A stretch of DNA of 7,363 bases from UBA1424 sp041669225 (GTDB taxonomy: Bacteria; Bacillota_I; Bacilli_A; RFN20; CAG-826): NCBI GenBank assembly GCA_041669225.1, contig JBAYBO010000048.1, positions 1 through 7,363 of the forward strand, read 5' to 3'. The notes below the pieces were generated by a model. The model saw only the letters and a program-made list of their open reading frames with translations, was not told where the DNA came from and searched no databases. Below are positions 1 through 6,013 of this stretch, one piece after another (within the stretch, counting starts at the first letter, position 1; each line of letters opens with the position of its first letter). The position numbers and the translations under genes are program-made.

Positions 1-659
1 GAGGGATGGGACCTGAGGCGACCAAAAACGTCTATGGCTATTTCATCGAACTCAACAAGCATAAGCCTGAGCAAGAACATCCAAATCTTGTTATTTTAAG
101 TTGTCCGAGCATTCCCGACCGCACTGAAGCCATTCTTAATGACGGAGAAAGTCCTCTTGAGGACATGATCAAAACTGCCAAATGTTTAGAAACGTTAAAA
201 GTTGACTGCATCATCGTAACTTGCATCACCGCTCATTACTTTGTACCCGAAGTCCAAAAACATATCAAAACACCAATTTGCGATGCTCTTGAGATTCTTA
301 AGGAACACCTTCATCAAATCACAAGAATCGGTGTTTTATCCACATCGGGAACAAAAGCCACAAAAATATTTGATCAAAAGTTAAACAATTCCACGATTTT
401 TTATCCAGATGAAAAAGACCAGTTACTGGTCATGGATGCAATTTATGGAAAGCACGGTATCAAGCGAACCGGAAATAACAAACATGCATATCATAAAATC
501 TACCATGCCGGTTTGAATCTAATTAAGCAGTATGACGTTGAAGCATTGATTGCCGGCTGCACAGAATTGCCGCTTCTTGATATAAAAGAAATTGCCGGAA
601 TAAAGGTAATTGATCCAATGAGAGTTTTAGTTGAATGGGTTACTCAAAAATATCATTAA
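1..659 (+). CDS. Aspartate/glutamate racemase family protein, 5' end missing
   Basis: PLP-independent amino-acid racemase family, using two cysteines to move the alpha-proton between L- and D-forms, typically of aspartate or glutamate; cytosolic. The frame is open to the left edge. Bases 3-5 give Gly and the first visible Met (base 6) continues into MGPEAT, matching the family N-terminal motif GGMGPEAT, so base 6 is internal and a few codons including the true start are lost. Counting from that Met (217 residues), the first cysteine region is TCITAHYF (Cys73) and the second is AGCTELPLL (Cys185), both at the expected places; family length is about 230. Odd point: the usual CNT around the first cysteine reads CIT, replacing a conserved Asn. 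Substrate cannot be told from sequence, and altered specificity is possible. It is followed after 19 bases by an acetyltransferase gene, probably co-transcribed. Family call is strong, substrate open. Confidence 0.9.
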   Translation, partial: GMGPEATKNVYGYFIELNKHKPEQEHPNLVILSCPSIPDRTEAILNDGESPLEDMIKTAKCLETLKVDCIIVTCITAHYFVPEVQKHIKTPICDALEILKEHLHQITRIGVLSTSGTKATKIFDQKLNNSTIFYPDEKDQLLVMDAIYGKHGIKRTGNNKHAYHKIYHAGLNLIKQYDVEALIAGCTELPLLDIKEIAGIKVIDPMRVLVEWVTQKYH

Positions 660-665
660 ATAGTC

Positions 666-672
666 GAGGGAG
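666..672 (+). promoter_or_regulatory. Ribosome binding site for the GNAT gene
   Basis: GAGGGAG is followed by a six-base spacer before the ATG at 679. It decides this start and lies entirely within the 19-base gap after the racemase stop. Confidence 0.7.
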
Positions 673-678
673 AAAACT

Positions 679-1071
679 ATGGAAATCCGTTACTATAAAG
701 AAAGCGACGAAAGCGCACTCTTAAAACTACTCAGCAAAGACGAAGAATGGGTTTGCTACAGTTCGCCAATAGATTGGAATGATTATAAAATAGCAATTAA
801 TCAATCGAGTGTTTTATTGCTTTTTGATGGCGATGAAGTCGCCGCCTTCCTTCGCTACAAAATGGATGGTTCTTTTGGTGTCTACATCTATGACTTACTC
901 GTTGATAAGAAGAAACGAGGCAATAACTACGGCCAATGTTTAATTGACAGAGTAGGCAAAAATCATCCTCACGATGACATTTATGTCATGTCCGACAACA
1001 ATGGTTACTATCGCAAACTCGAATATAAACCAATCGGCACAATTTTTCAAATTCAAGCAAAAATTAAATGA
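679..1071 (+). CDS. GNAT family N-acetyltransferase, small
   Basis: Predicted acetyl-CoA-dependent N-acetyltransferase of 130 residues, at the short end of the GNAT range; cytosolic, substrate unknown. Visible GNAT features: an N-terminal strand (MEIRYYKESDESALLKLL) like the common start of such domains; a central strand DLLVDKKKRGNNYGQCLI (residues 72-89), whose R80-G81-N-N-Y-G85 loop matches the acetyl-CoA pyrophosphate-binding motif; and GYYRKLEYKPIG (residues 109-120), the degenerate form of the FYxKxGF motif near the end. The start is supported by GAGGGAG at 666-672, six bases before the ATG. It lies 19 bases after the racemase stop, which suggests co-transcription, but no shared pathway can be asserted. 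It ends in TGA, and its last 8 bases overlap the convergent esterase gene. Confidence 0.85.
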   Translation: MEIRYYKESDESALLKLLSKDEEWVCYSSPIDWNDYKIAINQSSVLLLFDGDEVAAFLRYKMDGSFGVYIYDLLVDKKKRGNNYGQCLIDRVGKNHPHDDIYVMSDNNGYYRKLEYKPIGTIFQIQAKIK

Positions 1072-2137
1072 TAACTTTTTCTTTGATAAAAGATGCGAGT
1101 TCTAAAGCGGCGTGTGCATGCATTTTTGCGTTTGGATGGCCTTCATTTGGCATGGAACCACCAACTAATAAAGAAGAAAACTTCAGGCGATAAATCGCCC
1201 GTGTCGGATCACTTGATATGCGTTCAAGCACTTCATTTATATCATCGCGAATTTTTAACATATTCCACGTGACGATAACTTTCGAATAGGGATACATTAA
1301 AAATAAACGGTCGATTAATAAACGATATTGTTTTTCAAACTCATTTAATTCACTTTGATAATTGATTTCGTTTTTAATACGATCAAAATAGTGCGAATCA
1401 TTCGCTGCGAGATTTAATACTACAATATCCGGAACAAACCTCTGGTTATCCCAAATAATCGCGTTTTCCATTGTCGTATTTTCATTAAAATCCGCAAAAT
1501 TGAGAAGTGGGATTATGTTCTTGATTTTGCACCAATCAACCCATGGCGATTTATAAACCGGGAATCCTCCCACGCATATCAAAGAATATTCCGCGTTGAG
1601 CATCTTCGCGCTCAAATATGCAAACGAGCGGCAAGCATCTTCGGTTTTGGTCGTGAATTGTTGTTCATTGTTTTCGGCAGCTGTGCCATTCCCGGCCGTG
1701 ACCGAATTTCCATAAAATTCGATTCTTAACTTCTTGCTTCTTATATCATTTTCTAGAAACTCGCCATCGCAAGTTAATTCAAGAAGGGCCACACTACCCG
1801 TGATGCATTCATTGCGTTTTAAAACAATTACCTGATGAAATCCTTCTTCACCCGCAAATAAAACATGTTCACTTACTTGACTTGTAATCTCAATCACTCG
1901 CGCGTCTTTAGCATTGCTAGCTTCATCATGAAACACAGCAAGATAAGGTCGATTTATGTCGTCTTGACTTTTAGTAGCTAAGAATCTTGCTTGCAAGTTT
2001 TTACCAAAAAAGCGAATACGAAAACCGGATGCTGAAAAATTAAACCAAACGGCGTTATGTTTTTCGTCATAATAATAACGGCCAATCCACTTAACGCGAT
2101 TAGAATTCAACAATTGTTTTTCGCTTATTTTGCGCAT
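1064..2137 (-). CDS. SGNH/GDSL carbohydrate esterase, CE2-like, cytosolic
   Basis: Predicted esterase removing acyl (probably acetyl) groups from sugars, 357 residues. The architecture matches carbohydrate esterase family 2: an N-terminal beta-rich domain (about residues 14-125, with KWIGRYYYDE and WFNFSASGFRIRFFG resembling the CE2 jelly-roll start), then an SGNH hydrolase domain from about 135. Block I is FYGNSVTAGNG with Ser145 as nucleophile; block II is the glycine in ICVGGFPVY (Gly189/190); block III is LAANDSHYF with Asn246; block V is NEGHPNAKMH with His334. The usual DxxH acid is not obvious (Glu332 precedes GHP), and some CE2 enzymes work with a Ser-His dyad. There is no signal peptide, so it should act in the cytosol on imported sugars. 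Last gene of the minus-strand operon, 9 bases after the ATPase stop; AGAGG at 2143-2147, five bases before the ATG, supports the start. Family call good, exact substrate unknown. Confidence 0.85.
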   Translation of the reverse strand: MRKISEKQLLNSNRVKWIGRYYYDEKHNAVWFNFSASGFRIRFFGKNLQARFLATKSQDDINRPYLAVFHDEASNAKDARVIEITSQVSEHVLFAGEEGFHQVIVLKRNECITGSVALLELTCDGEFLENDIRSKKLRIEFYGNSVTAGNGTAAENNEQQFTTKTEDACRSFAYLSAKMLNAEYSLICVGGFPVYKSPWVDWCKIKNIIPLLNFADFNENTTMENAIIWDNQRFVPDIVVLNLAANDSHYFDRIKNEINYQSELNEFEKQYRLLIDRLFLMYPYSKVIVTWNMLKIRDDINEVLERISSDPTRAIYRLKFSSLLVGGSMPNEGHPNAKMHAHAALELASFIKEKVII

Positions 2138-2146
2138 AACAACCTC

Positions 2147-4024
2147 TTAAATTATATCAATGGCATTTTGATCAAGGTATACTTCAAATTCCGGCATTTC
2201 ATAGACAGTGAAATTATTATCGACCATGAGAGTAACGTAATCTGCAAAGCCATCAATTTTGACGTAAATAGCGTTCTTCTCGCCAGTCTTGTCCTCGTCA
2301 TAAGCCGAGACTTTGACTAATTGTTGTTTCGGATAGTCAACTTTTTCGAGTTTATGCTTTTTAATCATCTTCTTGGTGAAGACAACTTTAGCTCCTTCTT
2401 GTTTTATTTTTAAGATGTGGCTTCCGACTTCAATGCCTTCGATAGGATCAAGAGTGAGCTGATTTTTTCCAAATGAAACAACCATTTTGCCATCTTTCAA
2501 GACGACTTCGCAAGGCACTTGATTGGAATTATTCTTTTCTTTTAGTAACAATCTTTCATTCCCGTCATAAATATTAATGGCATCAACTGGAATGCTTAAG
2601 ATAATTTTTTCGCCGCTTTTTAACACTCCATCATCTTCAACGCGGACTTTGTACACTAAGTAATTATCAAAGCCGTTAATTTTTGAATAACAGGCATAAT
2701 AATCGCTATGTTCTTCAACGAAATCAATGACGGCTTCAATTTTAAATGCGTTTTCGATTTCGCCAGGAACGACGTCTTCTGGCTTAAACGCCAAGAAAAC
2801 ATTACCGCTAAAGGCACGGTCGACGAGATGCGCTAAATAATCGTCGCTTAAATCCCATTTATTTTTTCCAAATACCAGTTCATTCTTATTAATGTTGGCG
2901 GCAAAGCGATTTTCACTTGGAATACCCATAATCGAATGCTCGGTTTTGGCGTCAAATAGATGAGCTTTTTCCATATTGAAAGAAATCTTAATTTTCTGTT
3001 TAGCTTTAACGCGGTCGACATTCGTCGTCTTGATGATTAGATAATCATCGCGATTAGCCATTTTGGCGTAAATAAGCGTTTCATCGCCCAGCTGCTCGAC
3101 AACATCGACAAACACCTCAATTCCCTCTTCGCCAATCTCGATATTTTCTGGGCGAATGCCGAGTAAAACATCTTGATTTAAATAATCTAAAGAAGCAAGT
3201 TGACGGCGCTTGTTTTCACTAAAAACGACTTTCATGTTTTCATTTCCATTTAATATGGCGACTAATTTATTATTTTCTAAAGAAATCTTTGATTTAAGAA
3301 CGTTCATCTGCGGCGAACCTAAAAAGGTCGCGACAAATAAATTTGTTGGATTTTCAAATAACGTAATCGGAGTATCGACCTGCTGAATATAACCATCTTT
3401 CATGACGACGATTCGTGTCCCCATCGTCATCGCTTCCGTCTGATCGTGAGTTACATAAATAAAAGTCGTCGCTAGGCGATTGTGTAGTTTGGTGATTTCC
3501 GTCCTCATTTGCACGCGAAGTTTCGCGTCTAAATTTGATAATGGTTCATCAAGCAAAAAAACACTTGGTTCGCGGACGATGGCTCGTCCTAAAGCAACTC
3601 TTTGTCTTTGTCCACCGGATAAGGCTTTAGGTTTACGAGTTAATAAATCAGTAATTTCAAGAATTTCTGCGGCTCTTTTAACGCGTCGGTCAATGTCCTC
3701 AGGATCAAACTTCCGCAGTTTTAAACCGAAGGCCATGTTTTGATAAACGGTCATGTGCGGATATAACGCATAACTTTGAAAAACCATCGCGATATCGCGA
3801 TCTTTTGATTCCTTGTCGTTAACATAGGCATTATCAATATAAAGTTGTCCGGCCGTGATTTCTTCTAAGCCAGCAATCATGCGCAGCGTCGTGGATTTTC
3901 CGCATCCAGATGGTCCGACAAAAACGATGAATTCCTTATCCTTGATATCGAGACTAAAATCCTTAACGGCGCGAACGCCGCCTTCATATACTTTGTAAAC
4001 GTGACGAAGTGATACTTGTGACAT
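2147..4024 (-). CDS. Sugar ABC transporter ATP-binding protein (MsmK/UgpC/MalK type) with extended C-terminus
   Basis: ATPase subunit of a carbohydrate importer (CUT1 type), on the inner face of the membrane. The nucleotide-binding domain is complete: Walker A GPSGCGKST (37-45), Q-loop Gln83 in VFQSYALYPHMTV, signature LSGGQ (135-139), Walker B VFLLDEP (155-161), D-loop SNLDAKL, and switch His193 in THDQTEAMTMG. FLGSPQMN (234-241) begins the MalK-type regulatory part, with the usual TOBE-like GIRPENI at 289-295. Family members are about 360-380 residues and end near there; this one has 625. The extra part seems to repeat the regulatory domain: LAFKPEDV (411-418) echoes LLGIRPENI, and ILKIKQEG (537-544) may be a third, more diverged copy. 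The start has no ribosome binding site at normal distance, but MSQVSLRHVYKVYEGG is the typical N-terminus. Fourteen bases after the YesL-like gene and nine before the esterase. No permease or full binding protein is in view. The sugar cannot be named. Confidence 0.93.
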   Translation of the reverse strand: MSQVSLRHVYKVYEGGVRAVKDFSLDIKDKEFIVFVGPSGCGKSTTLRMIAGLEEITAGQLYIDNAYVNDKESKDRDIAMVFQSYALYPHMTVYQNMAFGLKLRKFDPEDIDRRVKRAAEILEITDLLTRKPKALSGGQRQRVALGRAIVREPSVFLLDEPLSNLDAKLRVQMRTEITKLHNRLATTFIYVTHDQTEAMTMGTRIVVMKDGYIQQVDTPITLFENPTNLFVATFLGSPQMNVLKSKISLENNKLVAILNGNENMKVVFSENKRRQLASLDYLNQDVLLGIRPENIEIGEEGIEVFVDVVEQLGDETLIYAKMANRDDYLIIKTTNVDRVKAKQKIKISFNMEKAHLFDAKTEHSIMGIPSENRFAANINKNELVFGKNKWDLSDDYLAHLVDRAFSGNVFLAFKPEDVVPGEIENAFKIEAVIDFVEEHSDYYACYSKINGFDNYLVYKVRVEDDGVLKSGEKIILSIPVDAINIYDGNERLLLKEKNNSNQVPCEVVLKDGKMVVSFGKNQLTLDPIEGIEVGSHILKIKQEGAKVVFTKKMIKKHKLEKVDYPKQQLVKVSAYDEDKTGEKNAIYVKIDGFADYVTLMVDNNFTVYEMPEFEVYLDQNAIDII

Positions 4025-4038
4025 ATTAGTTTTCGGTG

Positions 4039-4899
4039 TTAGCCTACTTCCTCCTCTTTCTTAATTTGTTCGACATATAAACCACGCTTAACATAAGCGG
4101 GGTGATGTTCTTGATTAATGAATTTATCAAAACTTGAATGGCTTAGCAAAGTCCACAAAAAGATACCGACAAAGCTAAATATTACGAAGAAAAATATAGC
4201 AATAAATGCCGCGATATAATGAACGGCCACTAAAGCCAAAACAATTCCTGGCGAGATAATTATAAATAATAAAGAAATCGGAAGACGTACAGTCGCGATT
4301 AGGAAACAATTCTTTAACGCTTGTCCGAACGTATTTTGGTAGACATGAATGTAAGCGAAGAAATAACATCCGCTCATTACCACTAGCAAAAATTGGACCA
4401 CGAGGATTCCGATACCGATACCCGTCGCGACTGGGGCATTAACATAAAAGGTTGATAAGTAAACACCACCAACCACTAAGGCAAAGGTCGAAAGGGCAAT
4501 TATTATTGACATAAGAAACGTTTTCTTTAATTCGCTTTTAAGCGCACTGAAGAAGTGAACAAGAAGCATCAGTCCCTCGCCCCAAGCGAGCCGTTTCGCA
4601 ACGCCATACGCCGCGGAAACGCCAAGAAAGGCCAAAATCAAGGCCGGTATAGCGATAAGACTTCCATAAAAGAGAAGCGAGAATAAAACATTGAAAGGTT
4701 CACTATTATTGCTCGCGTTGGCAAGCATATTGTAAAAAACGATAAAGACGGCGATTAAAGGGATAAAAAACAGAGTTGTTAATAAACTTGTATTAACAAC
4801 CGAAAAAGTATGATTAAACAAGATGTCGCGAAAAAGTTCCCGCCGATTGTTCGGTAGTTCTTTTTTGCTAAAATCGTTAATACGAACTTTTTCTTTCAT
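4039..4899 (-). CDS. YesL/DUF624-like polytopic membrane protein
   Basis: A 286-residue integral membrane protein resembling the YesL (DUF624) family, which is found in carbohydrate ABC transporter operons of Firmicutes and has no firm biochemical role. About six membrane segments are visible: near residues 34-57, 70-97, 127-149, 157-182, 198-221 and 223-250. The link to YesL rests on the arrangement of a hydrophobic hairpin, then a GVSAAYGVAKRLAWGEG stretch, then the FFSALKSELKKTFLMS segment leading into a helix, a pattern typical of the family. It is longer than the usual roughly 200-220 residues and ends in a charged, presumably cytosolic tail (KKEEEVG). The ATG is four bases after the preceding stop, with AAGG at 4907-4910, seven bases upstream. 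It sits between a one-TM protein and the ATPase, which suggests a role in assembly or control of the transporter (inference). It could alternatively be a divergent permease, but no EAA loop is seen. Confidence 0.7.
   Translation of the reverse strand: MKEKVRINDFSKKELPNNRRELFRDILFNHTFSVVNTSLLTTLFFIPLIAVFIVFYNMLANASNNSEPFNVLFSLLFYGSLIAIPALILAFLGVSAAYGVAKRLAWGEGLMLLVHFFSALKSELKKTFLMSIIIALSTFALVVGGVYLSTFYVNAPVATGIGIGILVVQFLLVVMSGCYFFAYIHVYQNTFGQALKNCFLIATVRLPISLLFIIISPGIVLALVAVHYIAAFIAIFFFVIFSFVGIFLWTLLSHSSFDKFINQEHHPAYVKRGLYVEQIKKEEEVG
4050..4055 (-). promoter_or_regulatory. Misplaced AGGAGG upstream of the ATPase gene
   Basis: The minus strand reads AGGAGG inside the final codons of the YesL-like gene (the KEEEVG tail). 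It is 25 bases before the ATPase ATG, too far for normal initiation, and no purine-rich site lies closer. No alternative start codon is present in the ATPase frame between this site and the ATG. Either the ATPase is made by coupling to the YesL-like gene or the match simply reflects Lys/Glu codons. Confidence 0.3.
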
Positions 4900-4903
4900 C
4901 TTT

Positions 4904-5518
4904 TTACCTTACTAGATAGGATAGAACTTCTAACGCTAAATCGTATTCAGCCGTTTCGTAATTTCCGAGATCGGATATGTTTTGGCTTGAACCGCTGATG
5001 AATAAATAGTAATTGTCATTAACGTCAAAATTAATATAACTATCAAGCCACGACGTCTTACTCCCACCACGAAGCAAAATGCCATAGTCTACATCTTGAT
5101 AAGAATAAAAACTTTCGGTTCCTTCAAGATAAGACTCTTTAATATCACCATCAACAGGCAGCAGTGCTTCTTCAAATAGAACGTTTTCAAAAATGCTTTC
5201 CGGAAGAATGAGCAAATCAGATGAATTATAGCCGACGACTTGGAGTTTTGATTGAAAAGCGTTGTCATTAGGCAGAGCCTGATTGCTTTCAACAAGTTTC
5301 AAACCATCATTTTCAAATTCTGTTTCTAGGATATCATTAAAGCCAGCATTTTTAATTTCAGAAGCCACGAAAAGATCGAGTCGTTCAAACGCCTGAGGAC
5401 GATGAAGTACGCCAAACGCCCAACTCCACAAGCCAATCGCGATAAAACTGGCTAGGACATAATAAAGCCAGTCGTAATGAAGACCTTTTTTAAACGCTTT
5501 TTTAGAAAAAATCTTCAT
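4904..5518 (-). CDS. Membrane-anchored protein with a half-size solute-binding-protein-like outer domain
   Basis: Not a named family to me. It has 204 residues: a basic N-terminus (MKIFSKKAFKKGLHYDW), one membrane helix at about 18-37 ending in SWAFGV, then an outside domain by the positive-inside rule. The outer domain reads like the first lobe of a carbohydrate-binding protein: ERLDLFVAS (45-53) resembles the opening strand, SDLLILPESIF (100-110) resembles the PDxxxxP segment, and LLPVDGDIKESYLEG followed by DVDYGILLRGG (142-152) resembles the 'L-pl-d ... y-dGk-YGiP' region. Full binding proteins have about 400 residues and a second lobe; neither is present. The frame is intact from start to stop, so this looks like a designed short protein and not a broken one. 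Its ATG overlaps the upstream TGA (ATGA, 5515-5518), which indicates translational coupling; GAGG at 5526-5529 is the binding site. A role as transporter accessory or sensor is inference. Confidence 0.65.
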   Translation of the reverse strand: MKIFSKKAFKKGLHYDWLYYVLASFIAIGLWSWAFGVLHRPQAFERLDLFVASEIKNAGFNDILETEFENDGLKLVESNQALPNDNAFQSKLQVVGYNSSDLLILPESIFENVLFEEALLPVDGDIKESYLEGTESFYSYQDVDYGILLRGGSKTSWLDSYINFDVNDNYYLFISGSSQNISDLGNYETAEYDLALEVLSYLVR

Positions 5519-6003
5519 TTAAGAACCTCATAAGATATTAAAACATTTGCGAAAGTCTTAACTTTTAATAAAGCCGCAAACGGCAAATCTTCAATGGGTT
5601 CAAGTAAATATAATTCTCGTTCATAGTCCTGACCCTTAACGTGTTCGATGGTGTTTACTTTAAATAGTTCCACGCCGCGCTTAATGGCTATATCTAAGCT
5701 TTGACCTTTTATGGTCAGAATGCTCTCTTCAAGTAGCCCCGCTTTCATGTCTTTATAAAAATTTCGTTGATAGTGCAGAGCGCGAAAAGGGTTGGTGAAA
5801 AAATATAGCGAGCCCCACGCCAAAATGATAGTGAGAACAATGGTGATAATCATCACTAATGCATATTCATCTTTTGATGTGAAATATAAAGTTAGTATCG
5901 CCCCAAACATGACTAACGAGATGACAGAATAAATAAGCAAAGCGACTCCAAAGAGCCGGTTTACCTGACTATATTTTTTCTTACCATCAATGAGGAGTCG
6001 CAT
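5515..6003 (-). CDS. Small two-TM membrane protein of unknown function
   Basis: I do not recognise this 162-residue protein. It has a short basic N-terminus (DGKKKYSQVNR), two membrane helices at about 17-41 and 47-69 joined by a short loop (TSKDEY), and a hydrophilic C-terminal part of about 90 residues that should lie in the cytosol together with the N-terminus. The tail looks beta-rich (SILTIKGQSLDIAIKRG, then ELFKVNTIEHV and YERELYLLEP). Two helices followed by such a domain is reminiscent of bacterial PH-domain membrane proteins, but the resemblance is too weak to name. The start is supported by AAAGG at 6010-6014, six bases before the ATG. The gene follows the lipoprotein by 10 bases, and its TGA overlaps the start of the next membrane protein. 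The context suggests it works with the following one-TM and YesL-like proteins. Confidence 0.75.
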   Translation of the reverse strand: MRLLIDGKKKYSQVNRLFGVALLIYSVISLVMFGAILTLYFTSKDEYALVMIITIVLTIILAWGSLYFFTNPFRALHYQRNFYKDMKAGLLEESILTIKGQSLDIAIKRGVELFKVNTIEHVKGQDYERELYLLEPIEDLPFAALLKVKTFANVLISYEVLK

Positions 6004-6013
6004 GTTTTTCCTT

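Noticed and set aside
1071..1092. Possible weak stem CTTTT/AAAAG near the convergent junction, as a terminator.
   Set aside because: Only A-T rich pairs with a long loop and no GC-rich stem. It would be unstable and lies in esterase codons.
2057..2320. Plus-strand open frame of 87 codons opposite the esterase start and ATPase end.
   Set aside because: No ribosome binding site and no recognisable motif. It lies antisense to two well-supported genes, so it is a shadow frame.
3480..3743. Plus-strand open frame of 87 codons within the ATPase region.
   Set aside because: Antisense to the signature and Walker B coding region. Composition reflects the conserved ATPase codons; no family resemblance.
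3786..3801. Perfect 16-bp palindrome ATCGCGATATCGCGAT, itself two tandem copies of ATCGCGAT.
   Set aside because: It encodes the strongly conserved RDIAM stretch before the Q-loop of the ATPase. The symmetry follows from GAT/CGC/ATC/GCG codon choice. A regulator site deep inside a coding region is unlikely.
2147..4024. Possibility that the long ATPase is a fusion with a permease or a second ATPase domain.
   Set aside because: The extra 250 residues are hydrophilic with no membrane segments and contain no second Walker A or signature motif.
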